From positions 123,891 through 187,890 of the forward strand of contig NZ_JAMJWG010000019.1 in assembly GCF_024435355.1 (NCBI RefSeq): DNA of 64,000 nt, in the 5' to 3' direction. Both the position numbers and the translations under genes were made by a program. Each line of letters begins with the position of its first letter. The first letter of the stretch is position 1. The stretch is from Streptomyces odontomachi (lineage in GTDB: Bacteria > Actinomycetota > Actinomycetes > Streptomycetales > Streptomycetaceae). Positions 53,399-60,607 of this stretch are shown piece after piece. The notes beneath the pieces were generated by a model, which saw nothing but the letters and a program-made list of their open reading frames with translations, was not told where the DNA came from and did not search any database.

Positions 53399-54817
53399 TC
53401 AGCCGCCCTTCGCGCCTTCGGGGCGTGCGGGAACCGCCGGCGCAACCGCGTCGCCGTCCGTCGCCTCGGGCACCAGCGACAGCGGCTCCGCCGGCTCCAG
53501 CTCCGGGTCGTCCGCCCGGAAGGTCCGGACCCGACCGGGGGGCGAGCCGGGCGTCTCGAAGCGCACCGTGACCCGTCCGAGCCCGCTCCCCTGCACCCAG
53601 CCGTGACCGTGCACGGCGTGGTGCACGTCGTGGCCGGCCAGCCAGTGCCGCTCGGCCGGGGCAGGCGCCGCGTCGTCCTCCTCCGGAGGGTGCGTGTCGC
53701 CGTCCGGCGCGGGTGCGGCGATGGACTCCGCGGCCTCCGCGGCTTCCGCGGCCTGCGCGAAGAGGTCTTCCTGGGTGAAGTCGGCGAGGCCGCTCACGCC
53801 GACGCCGAGCAGTCGAACCCCGCCGGTGGTGTCCACGCCCTCCAGGAGGCGCCCGGCGGCCTCCCGCACCACCGCAGGGTCGTCCGTGGGGCCGCGCAGC
53901 GTCTCGGACCGGGTCAGCGTCGAGAAGTCGTACCGTCGCACTTTCAGGACGACGGTTCGGCCTGAACGTCCCGCCTCGCGCAGCCGCCGCACGCAGCGGT
54001 CGGCCAGGCTCTGCACTTCGGTACGGACCCGCACCCGGTCGTGGATGTCGATGTCGTAGGTGTCCTCCACGGAGACGGACTTGGTGTCGCGCTCCGCGAC
54101 GACCGGCCGCTCGTCATGGGCCAGCGCCATCGCGTACAGCGCGCCGCCGTGCGCCTTGCCCAGCAGCCTGACCAGCTCGTCCTCGCCCGCCTCGGCGATC
54201 TCCTCGATGGTGGTGACGCCGGCTCGGCGCAGGTGGTTCTCGGTCGCCGGGCCGACGCCGGGCAGGGTGCGCACCGGCATGGGACCGAGCAGCGCACGCT
54301 CGGTCCCGGGCGCTATCAGGACCAGGCCGTCGGGCTTGGCCTCTTCGGAGGCGATTTTCGCGAGCATCTTCGACGCCGCGAGGCCGACGGACCCGGTCAG
54401 TCCGGTGCGGTGCTTGATGTCGGCGCGCAGCCGGCGCCCGGCAGCACGCGCGGATTCCGCGTCCTGGGCGCTGCCGCCGGCCTCCAGGTCCACGAAGGCC
54501 TCGTCCAGGCTGAGCGGCTCCACCAGGGGCGACAGCCGGCGCAGCAGACTCATCACCTGCTCGCTGATGTCCCGGTAGACCCCGAAGCGGGGGACCAGAT
54601 ACGCGGCGTGTGGTGCGAGTCGGCGGGCCTGGCCCATCGGCATGGCCGAGTGCACGCCGAAGCGGCGGGCCTCGTACGAGGCGGTGGCGACCACACCGCG
54701 CGGCCCGAGCCCTCCCACGATCACGGCCTTCCCGCGCAGGCTCGGCTTGGCCGCCTGTTCCACGGATGCGTAGAAGGCATCCATGTCGAGATGCAGGATG
54801 GTGGGCTCGTGTCGCAC
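53399..54817 (-). CDS. dinB: DNA polymerase IV (Y-family)
   Basis: This 472-residue translesion polymerase has LHLDMDAFYASVEQ (metal Asp), VVATASYEARRFGVHSAMPMGQA and SLDEAFVDLEAG (catalytic Asp-Glu), then the little finger domain with RYDFSTLTRSETL. A C-terminal extension of about 120 residues, partly acidic and Ala/Pro-rich, ends with a folded HWLAGHDVHHAVHGHGWVQGSGLGRVTVRFETP module. Extensions like this are common in actinobacterial DinB2-type enzymes. It lies between the merR block and the PRC gene. Confidence 0.92.
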   Translation of the reverse strand: MRHEPTILHLDMDAFYASVEQAAKPSLRGKAVIVGGLGPRGVVATASYEARRFGVHSAMPMGQARRLAPHAAYLVPRFGVYRDISEQVMSLLRRLSPLVEPLSLDEAFVDLEAGGSAQDAESARAAGRRLRADIKHRTGLTGSVGLAASKMLAKIASEEAKPDGLVLIAPGTERALLGPMPVRTLPGVGPATENHLRRAGVTTIEEIAEAGEDELVRLLGKAHGGALYAMALAHDERPVVAERDTKSVSVEDTYDIDIHDRVRVRTEVQSLADRCVRRLREAGRSGRTVVLKVRRYDFSTLTRSETLRGPTDDPAVVREAAGRLLEGVDTTGGVRLLGVGVSGLADFTQEDLFAQAAEAAEAAESIAAPAPDGDTHPPEEDDAAPAPAERHWLAGHDVHHAVHGHGWVQGSGLGRVTVRFETPGSPPGRVRTFRADDPELEPAEPLSLVPEATDGDAVAPAVPARPEGAKGG

Positions 54818-55005
54818 ATGTCCGATGCTGCCCTACGGGTCCGACATCGGGGCCCGAACGGATACGTCCGGGGCCGTTCGGCGGGGGGTATGCCCCATAA
54901 GGCCCTGTCGGTGGACCGGTGTGGTGACGGCGGGACGCGGGGCGGGCCGGTGGGCCTGCGCCGGTGAGGCCGCGCGCCGGTCGTGTGGACGTCCTGCCCG
55001 GCGGG

Positions 55006-55641
55006 TCACACGGCGCGGTGGCGCCGGCGGTTGGCGAGTTCGTCCTCGGGGTGGTGGCCGATCAGTGTCTCGCCGGTGTCGATGCGCTCTCCGTGCAGTT
55101 GGGAGAGGGCGCTCTCCACATCGCGCCAGACCACACCCACGGCGATGCCGAAGACGCCCTGCCCGCCTTGGAGCAGGTCATGTACCTCGTCGGGCGACGT
55201 GCACTCGTAGACCGTGGCGCCGTCACACATCAGGGTGGTGCGCTCGAGGTCCTGGAAGCCGCGTTCGCGCAGGTGCCGTACTGCGGCTCGGATGTTCTGG
55301 AGTGAGACGCCGGTGTCCAGGAAGCGTTTGACGATCTTCAGGACGACGACGTCGCGGAAGCTGTACAGCCGCTGCGTCCCGGAGCCGTAGGCCGGGCGCA
55401 CGCTGGGCTCCACCAGGCCGGTGCGGGCCCAGTAGTCCAGCTGGCGGTAGGTGATGCCCGCGGCGGCGCAGGCCGAGGGCCCGCGATAGCCGATGTCCAC
55501 GGGCTGGGCATCGACGCCCGGGTCTATCGCCGTCGAGCCCCCTGGGGCATGACCGGTCGCGCTCCCGTGCAGCGGGTAGGGACCGCTCTCCACCGGACTG
55601 CGCCCGGGGCCCCCAGCCGTGCCGTCGCCGCTGCTTCCCAC
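55006..55641 (-). CDS. MerR family regulator (Rv1830-like)
   Basis: This 211-residue protein has an N-terminal disordered stretch of about 55 residues, then a MerR helix-turn-helix (SACAAAGITYRQLDYWARTGLVEPSVRPAYGSGTQRLYSFRDVVVLKIVKRFLDTGVSLQNIRAAVRHLRERG). The C-terminal domain (TLMCDGATVYECTSPDEVHDLLQGGQGVFGIAVGVVWRDVESAL) could bind a ligand or protein. It starts with GTG at 55641 with GGAGG five bases upstream. The position after the DUF151 gene matches mycobacterial Rv1830, a regulator linked to growth and drug tolerance. Confidence 0.88.
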   Translation of the reverse strand: MGSSGDGTAGGPGRSPVESGPYPLHGSATGHAPGGSTAIDPGVDAQPVDIGYRGPSACAAAGITYRQLDYWARTGLVEPSVRPAYGSGTQRLYSFRDVVVLKIVKRFLDTGVSLQNIRAAVRHLRERGFQDLERTTLMCDGATVYECTSPDEVHDLLQGGQGVFGIAVGVVWRDVESALSQLHGERIDTGETLIGHHPEDELANRRRHRAV

Positions 55642-55670
55642 GCCGACCTCCGTCCTTGACCTGCCCTTCG

Positions 55671-55699
55671 ACGGTAGGCAGTCACCCGGGGTGCGTCAA
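55671..55699 (-). promoter_or_regulatory. Vegetative promoter of the distal merR gene
   Basis: On the minus strand TTGACG (55699-55694), a 17-base spacer and TACCGT (55676-55671) match the housekeeping consensus, giving a leader of about 23 bases before the GTG at 55641. Confidence 0.7.
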
Positions 55700-55708
55700 C
55701 GATCGCCA

Positions 55709-55734
55709 CACTCGGCACGCCGAGTGATAATCAC
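55709..55734. promoter_or_regulatory. Palindromes upstream of merR
   Basis: CACTCGGC-AC-GCCGAGTG (55709-55726) and GTGAT-A-ATCAC (55724-55734) overlap just upstream of the -35 box of the merR promoter. They are candidate regulator binding sites. Confidence 0.45.
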
Positions 55735-55882
55735 CCTACGAGTGGTTTCCCGTGCCCCGTCGCGGGGAAAGGCTAGCCGAATGTCCGCACGAGCCAAGAC
55801 GGGTGGCGGCCAGATCCGGCCGGCACGCGGAGCTGAGGTGGCGTGATCCGGCCGCCCCGCGCCGCGTGTCGCCCCTGTGCCG

Positions 55883-56356
55883 TCACTGGCTGTTGGTACC
55901 GAAGTCTTCCGGCGAGATCTGGTCGAGGAACTCGCGGAACTTCTCCACCTCGTCCTCCTGCTCGTCCGGAATGGCGATGCCCGCGTCGTCCAGCACGCCG
56001 TCACTGCCGTAGATCGGCGTGCCGGTGCGCAGGGCGAGCGCTATGGCGTCGGACGGTCGCGCACTGACCTCCACACCGCTGGCGAAGACCAGCTCCGCGT
56101 AGAAGACGCCCTCACGCAGGTCCGTGATGCGGACCTCGGTGAGTTCCTGGCCGACGGCCTCCAGGACGTCCTTGAACAGGTCGTGCGTCAGCGGTCTGGC
56201 GGGGGCCATGCCCTGCTGCGCGAAGGCGATCGCGGTCGCCTCTCCTGGGCCGATCCAGATGGGGAGGTACCGGTCGCCTCCCACTTCACGCAGGAGCACG
56301 ATCGGCTGGTTGGATGGCATCTCCACCCGGACACCTACGACGTCGAGCTCGTTCAC
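55883..56356 (-). CDS. Bifunctional nuclease-family (DUF151) protein
   Basis: This 157-residue protein opens MNELDVVGVRVEMPSNQPIV and continues LLREVGGDRYLPIWIGPGEATAIAFAQQG, LTHDLFKDVLEAVGQELTEVRITDLREGVFYAELVF and RPSDAIALALRTGTPIY, the BFN/DUF151 pattern. An acidic C-terminus (EDEVEKFREFLDQISPEDF) follows. Plant members have DNase/RNase activity; bacterial roles are unproven. It corresponds to Rv1829 in position. TAGGGT ends six bases before the GTG start, suggesting a leaderless transcript. Confidence 0.92.
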   Translation of the reverse strand: MNELDVVGVRVEMPSNQPIVLLREVGGDRYLPIWIGPGEATAIAFAQQGMAPARPLTHDLFKDVLEAVGQELTEVRITDLREGVFYAELVFASGVEVSARPSDAIALALRTGTPIYGSDGVLDDAGIAIPDEQEDEVEKFREFLDQISPEDFGTNSQ

Positions 56357-56370
56357 ACAGCAACCCTAGG

Positions 56371-56385
56371 ACGTGGCTGCCACGT
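56371..56385. promoter_or_regulatory. Palindrome in the DUF151 promoter
   Basis: ACGTGG-CTG-CCACGT is an inverted repeat placed directly upstream of the TAGGGT -10 box of the DUF151 gene, in the -35/-10 spacer region where MerR-family proteins usually bind. Confidence 0.4.
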
Positions 56386-56441
56386 TTGGGTAGTCGGGCA
56401 CCCTGCGCACATCACATGAATCAGTGCAGATACCGCATCTT

Positions 56442-57215
56442 TCAGGGCAGACGTACATCCAGTGCGCTCTGCACCAGTGCGGCATGGAGCCGTACGGCCA
56501 GTCCGGCCAGCTCCTTGGTGCGGGCCTGGGCGTGGGCCCGGGTCTGCGGGTTGCGATGCCGCCGCAGCGGCGCCACGACCTGATCGACCAGGCCGGCGGA
56601 GCGGTCGGCTGAGGCCTTGATGGCCCGCAGGTGCCGCGGTTCGATGCCGAACCGGCCCAGCTCGGCCACCAGGGCCGCGATCGTCACCGCGCCGGCGTCG
56701 AATCCGCCGTCCGGCAACGCGGCGAGCAATCCGTACGACTCCCACTCGGCCAGCTCGCGCTCCTCGATCCCGGCGGCCGCCAGGAGCTCGGCACGGCCGA
56801 CACGCGCCGCAGTCGGCTCCTGGGCGCCCTCGAAGGGGTCGTACGGGGAAAACTCATCGAACGGCGGCGTATCGCCGCCCTGCCCCCGCTGACGGCCGCC
56901 TGGAGGCACCGGAGCCGAATCCCCGCGCTCCAGGGCGTCCAAATGCGCCTTGATCACTTTCAGGGGCAGATAGTGGTCCCGCTGCATCCGAAGCACCTGG
57001 GCCAGGCGCTCCACGTCCGCGCTGCTGAACTTCCGATAACCCGACGGCGTGCGCTGGGGCTCGATCAGCCCCTCCGACTCCAGGAAGCGGATCTTGGAGA
57101 TGGTGACCTCGGGGAATTCCCCCCGCAGCACCTTCAGCACGGCACCGATGCTCATCGGCCGATCGCCCGCGGCGGCGACGCCCCCGAAGGCGCCGCCGCT
57201 CGGTGGTTGCAGCAT
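56442..57215 (-). CDS. ftsR: MerR family regulator, FtsR type
   Basis: This 257-residue protein has a MerR DNA-binding domain near the N-terminus (MSIGAVLKVLRGEFPEVTISKIRFLESEGLIEPQRTPSGYRKFSSADVERLAQVLRMQRDHYLPLKVI, residues 21-88), then a Pro/Gly linker and a second helical domain (ELLAAAGIEERELAEWESYGLL ... RHLRAIKASADRSAGLVDQVVAPLRRH). It is the counterpart of Rv1828 and of corynebacterial FtsR, which activates ftsZ. It starts 14 bases after the garA stop with GGGAGG upstream, so it is co-transcribed with garA. Confidence 0.88.
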   Translation of the reverse strand: MLQPPSGGAFGGVAAAGDRPMSIGAVLKVLRGEFPEVTISKIRFLESEGLIEPQRTPSGYRKFSSADVERLAQVLRMQRDHYLPLKVIKAHLDALERGDSAPVPPGGRQRGQGGDTPPFDEFSPYDPFEGAQEPTAARVGRAELLAAAGIEERELAEWESYGLLAALPDGGFDAGAVTIAALVAELGRFGIEPRHLRAIKASADRSAGLVDQVVAPLRRHRNPQTRAHAQARTKELAGLAVRLHAALVQSALDVRLP

Positions 57216-57229
57216 GGGCCTCCCTACGG

Positions 57230-58057
57230 TCAGGCGCCCCGCTGGTTCGCGTAGAAGACCAGCCGGTACTTGCCGATCTGCACCTCGTCGCCGTTCGCGA
57301 GCGTGGTCGAGTCGATACGCTCACGGTTGACGTAGGTGCCGTTCAGGGAGCCCACGTCGGCGACCGAGAAGACGCCGTCGACTCCGCGGCGGAATTCCAC
57401 GTGCCGGCGCGAGACCGTGACGTCGTCGAGGAAGATGTCACTCTGCGGGTGACGGCCCGCCGTGGTCAGGTCGCTGTCCAGCAGGAAGCGGCTCCCCGAG
57501 TTGGGCCCACGGCGCACGATCAGCAGCGCCGAGCCCACCGGCAGGGCGTCCACGGCGGCCTGCGCCTCCGGAGACAGCGCCGGCGTCGCCGTCTGGCCGG
57601 TCACCTCGGCCTCGTAGGCCTCGAGGCCGGAGATGGAGATCGTGGACGTCGTCTCGGACGGCCGCTCGGCGCCCCGCAGCGGCGCGCCGCAGTTGGAGCA
57701 GAAACGGCTGGCCTCCGCATTGCGGTTTCCGCACCTCGTACAGACCAAGGACGACATAGACGGGTCCTCCTGCCGCGGCTGGCCCGCGGGGGACGCAGAC
57801 GGGCCGGGTGTGAACCCTCCACCCGTACTTGAGGTTGACGGTTCCCCGAAACCTATGCGCCCCGGTACGGCACGGTCAACAGAAGACGCGCCCCGTTCGC
57901 CCGAAATGTCTCCCCCTGGAGCAGCCGTCTCGTCACGGAACAGCGGGCGCTCCCCCTCGTTCCCCGCCGGACCCCCGGGCTGCGCCGCATGCCGGGCCGC
58001 GGCAGCGCCACGCCCCCCACGTGCGGACTTGCCGAACAACTTCGCAAACAACTTCAC
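57230..58057 (-). CDS. garA: FHA-domain regulator, GarA/OdhI type, with zinc ribbon
   Basis: This 275-residue protein has a variable N-terminal 100 residues, a zinc-ribbon (CTRCGNRNAEASRFCSNCG), the ETTS phospho-threonine motif (RPSETTSTISI) typical of GarA/OdhI, and a C-terminal FHA domain (AGRHPQSDIFLDDVTVSRRHVEF ... SLNGTYVNRERI). In mycobacteria and corynebacteria, PknB/PknG phosphorylation at ETTS relieves inhibition of 2-oxoglutarate dehydrogenase. The start is the GTG at 58057 (AAGGGG). An in-frame ATG at 57757 has a perfect GGAGG eight bases ahead and would give a 175-residue form starting at the zinc ribbon. Confidence 0.9.
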   Translation of the reverse strand: MKLFAKLFGKSARGGRGAAAARHAAQPGGPAGNEGERPLFRDETAAPGGDISGERGASSVDRAVPGRIGFGEPSTSSTGGGFTPGPSASPAGQPRQEDPSMSSLVCTRCGNRNAEASRFCSNCGAPLRGAERPSETTSTISISGLEAYEAEVTGQTATPALSPEAQAAVDALPVGSALLIVRRGPNSGSRFLLDSDLTTAGRHPQSDIFLDDVTVSRRHVEFRRGVDGVFSVADVGSLNGTYVNRERIDSTTLANGDEVQIGKYRLVFYANQRGA

Positions 58058-58254
58058 GGGCGATTCCCCTTGACCGATACAGACCCGCCCGTGGGGCAGG
58101 AAGATCCTCACTGCACACACCGGCATACGTCGGCGACACAGACATCCTCACAACGTCCGTACGCACCCGACAGTTTCCACCACACACCGCTTCCTCGGTG
58201 CGCCGACCCCCCGCCTCCCTCTGCTCCCGGGGAGCACCCCCGTGCACCGCTTCC

Positions 58255-59214
58255 TCACCGTGAGGACGACCGAGCGTAGTCAGGACGCTTCGCCGGTCGC
58301 AAGGCGTCGACCACAACGGTCTTCGCACGCTCCACCGTCACGGTGGCCTGCTCCTTCTCCAGCGTCTGCACCACCCCGCCCGGGATGTTCAACGCGGGTT
58401 CGAGGTCCTCCGGCTTGCCGATCACCTTGAAACGATACGGCTTCCCGATCTTATGACCGTCCACGCTGATCCCGCCGCCTTTCGCTTCTGTGACAAAGCT
58501 GTTGACGACGATGCGTACGTCATCGACCTGGATCGCCTCGGCGCCGGCGGCGCGCAGCTCCTGGATGGTGTCCAGCAGCATGTCGGGCTGCACCGCGTCC
58601 TTGGTGTCGTCGATGGTGAGGGTGATGCCTGGGCCCTGCGCCGCCACCGTGCCGGCCAGCACGCCGAGTTCCCGCTCCTTCTGGGCGGTCTGCTTGCGGG
58701 CCTCCTCGGCCTGGTTCGAGCTGTTCTCCAGCTCGGTGCGCTGGTCCTGAAGGCTCTGCTTCTCGTCCTGGAGACGCTGCGTACGGTCACCGAGCTCGTC
58801 GAGGATGCGTACCAGGTCCTCCTGACGCGCACCGCGCAGCGGGCTGTTGTCGCTGGTCGACGCGACCTGGGTGACGAGCCCGAAGCCCAGACCGCAGAGC
58901 AGCACGGACACGATGAGCTGAGCGCGGCTCACGCGCGGTGGCCACAGCGCCTTCACCAACCGCTGCCGGCCGGTCACCGCCTCCCCCGGCGACGGCTCGT
59001 CCGGGTCCGCCGCGGCGGTCGCCCCGTGCCCGTCGGGCGGTGACGCAGCGTCGTCGGATCCGTACGCGGAGCCGTTGGTCGTGCGGTCCGCACGGGTGTC
59101 GCGGGTGTCCTGCCCCGGATCAGCGTCCTGGTGCGCTTCCTGGGCCGGAACCTCGGCCGGCAGTTCCTCGCGTAGGCGGTGCGTGGGTGCCTGGTCGCCG
59201 TTCATCGGCCTCAC
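58255..59214 (-). CDS. DUF881 membrane-anchored protein (distal copy)
   Basis: This 319-residue protein has a disordered acidic N-terminus of about 85 residues, a single transmembrane helix (AQLIVSVLLCGLGFGLVTQVA), a coiled coil (about residues 130-175: ILDELGDRTQRLQDEKQSLQDQRTELENSSNQAEEARKQTAQKERELGVLAG) and the DUF881 domain (ITLTIDDTKDAVQPDMLLDTIQELRAAGAEAIQVDDVRIVVNSFV). GTG at 59214 overlaps the sbp stop by four bases. Function unknown, Rv1825-like. Confidence 0.88.
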   Translation of the reverse strand: MRPMNGDQAPTHRLREELPAEVPAQEAHQDADPGQDTRDTRADRTTNGSAYGSDDAASPPDGHGATAAADPDEPSPGEAVTGRQRLVKALWPPRVSRAQLIVSVLLCGLGFGLVTQVASTSDNSPLRGARQEDLVRILDELGDRTQRLQDEKQSLQDQRTELENSSNQAEEARKQTAQKERELGVLAGTVAAQGPGITLTIDDTKDAVQPDMLLDTIQELRAAGAEAIQVDDVRIVVNSFVTEAKGGGISVDGHKIGKPYRFKVIGKPEDLEPALNIPGGVVQTLEKEQATVTVERAKTVVVDALRPAKRPDYARSSSR

Positions 59215-59543
59215 GCCCGGAACACGTGCCGCCGGATGGCGGCCGCGTTGGAGAAGATACGGATACCGAGGACCACGACGACACCGGTGGACAGCTGCGC
59301 GCCGACGCCCAACTTGTCACCCAGGAACACGATCAGCGCCGCCACGACCACGTTCGACAGGAACGAGACCACGAAGACCTTGTCGTCGAAGATCCCGTCG
59401 AGCATCGCCCGCAGCCCGCCGAAGACGGCGTCCAGCGCCGCGACGACGGCGATCGGGAGATACGGCTCGACCACTGCGGGAACCTCGGGCCTGACCAGCA
59501 GACCCACCACGACTCCCACGATGAGGCCCAGTACGGCGATCAC
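59211..59543 (-). CDS. sbp: Small basic protein (DUF1290)
   Basis: This 110-residue membrane protein has three hydrophobic segments: IAVLGLIVGVVVGLLV, IAVVAALDAVFGGLRAMLDG and VVSFLSNVVVAALIVFLGDKLGV. The Sbp/DUF1290 core YLPIAVVAALDAVFGGLRA is clear. It is named sbp in Bacillus, where it lies next to ftsA/ftsZ. Here it sits between the two DUF881 genes with GTGA overlaps on both sides, so the three proteins likely act as a complex. Confidence 0.92.
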   Translation of the reverse strand: MIAVLGLIVGVVVGLLVRPEVPAVVEPYLPIAVVAALDAVFGGLRAMLDGIFDDKVFVVSFLSNVVVAALIVFLGDKLGVGAQLSTGVVVVLGIRIFSNAAAIRRHVFRA

Positions 59544-60436
59544 GATGTGCCCTTCTCTGTTTTCGGTGATCCTGGCTTTGCTGTGCGCACGATGACGCTC
59601 GGTGCCGCGGGCAGCTCGATGTCGTCCTGGACGGAGATGCCGTACCTGATCCCGAAGTCGTCTTGCAGGGCGTGCAGGTACATGCCGTCGGCGCTGTTCG
59701 CGAAGCGGCTGCTGATGCGGTGCCCGTCCCCCACCGCAAGCACCGTGTACGGCGGCACCAGCGGTCTGTTGTCGACGAGTACGGCGTCGCCGGCGGCGCG
59801 GATCGCGGACAGGGCGGTCAGCCGCTGACCGTTGATCGAGATCGCTTCCGCCCCGGACGACCACAGACCGTTGACGACCCGCTGCATGTCGCGGTCGCGT
59901 ACCCGGCCGGTGTCGGAGAAGTCGGCGCTCTGCCGCGGTCCGCCACCGTCCGACTGCGCGGATTTGGCGTCGTCCACCACGAGCTTCACCCCGGGGCCGT
60001 GCACCGCTGTGGCCCCCGACACCAGCTCCACCAGGTTCTCCTGGTCGTCACCGCCGTTCTTGAGTGCCTCGTGCTGGCGGGCGCTCACGTCGTCGCGGAG
60101 CGTGTCGACCTGGGTCTGGAGCGCGTCGGCCGCCGAGGTCTCCTTGGTGATGCGGTCGATCAGCTCCTGGTGTTCCTTGGCCACTCCGGGAGCGGCCACC
60201 CGCGCCTGGGCCGCGCCCACGGTCACCACCAGAGCGGCGAGGACCAGTCCGACGGCGAGCCCGAGTTTGGCCCGCAGCGGACGCGGCAGGCCGCCGGTGG
60301 CCTGCGCCCTGCGCCGGGCGGCCGCCTCCGCGTAGCCCTCGTCGAGGCTGTGGTCCATGACGTTGGTGAGCAGCGACATGGAGGCGTCCGGGCGCGCGGG
60401 GTGCGGCGGAATACTCCGAACGGGGTGCTGCGGCAT
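59540..60436 (-). CDS. DUF881 membrane-anchored protein (proximal copy)
   Basis: This 298-residue protein has a cytoplasmic N-terminus of about 55 residues, one transmembrane helix (LGLAVGLVLAALVVTVGAAQARVA), a short coiled coil (KEHQELIDRITKETSAADALQTQVDTLRDDVSARQHEAL) and the DUF881 domain (VKLVVDDAKSAQS ... QRVVNGLWSSGAEAISINGQRLTALSAIRAAGDAVLVDNRPLVPPYTVLAVGD). Position matches Rv1823. Starts at 60475, 60445 and 60436 are possible, and none has a good ribosome binding site. Confidence 0.88.
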   Translation of the reverse strand: MPQHPVRSIPPHPARPDASMSLLTNVMDHSLDEGYAEAAARRRAQATGGLPRPLRAKLGLAVGLVLAALVVTVGAAQARVAAPGVAKEHQELIDRITKETSAADALQTQVDTLRDDVSARQHEALKNGGDDQENLVELVSGATAVHGPGVKLVVDDAKSAQSDGGGPRQSADFSDTGRVRDRDMQRVVNGLWSSGAEAISINGQRLTALSAIRAAGDAVLVDNRPLVPPYTVLAVGDGHRISSRFANSADGMYLHALQDDFGIRYGISVQDDIELPAAPSVIVRTAKPGSPKTEKGTS

Positions 60437-60566
60437 GCCGCACATCGTTGCACGTCGTGACAGCCGCCCGGGCATGGGCCCACGGTTAGGACGGCCCCGC
60501 CGGGCCGCGGCCCGGGCACGGGCGCCACTGCCCCGAACGGCTTCCGCCGGAGCCGAGGAGCGCCGC

Positions 60567-60593
60567 CCGGCGCCGGGTGGGTCCCGGCGCCGG
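60567..60593 (-). terminator. Hairpin terminator of the pyrophosphorylase gene
   Basis: CCGGCGCCGGG (60567-60577) pairs with CCCGGCGCCGG (60583-60593) around TGGGT, an 11-bp perfect stem starting 14 bases beyond the stop at 60608. Confidence 0.75.
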
Positions 60594-60607
60594 ACGACGT
60601 GCGCGGA

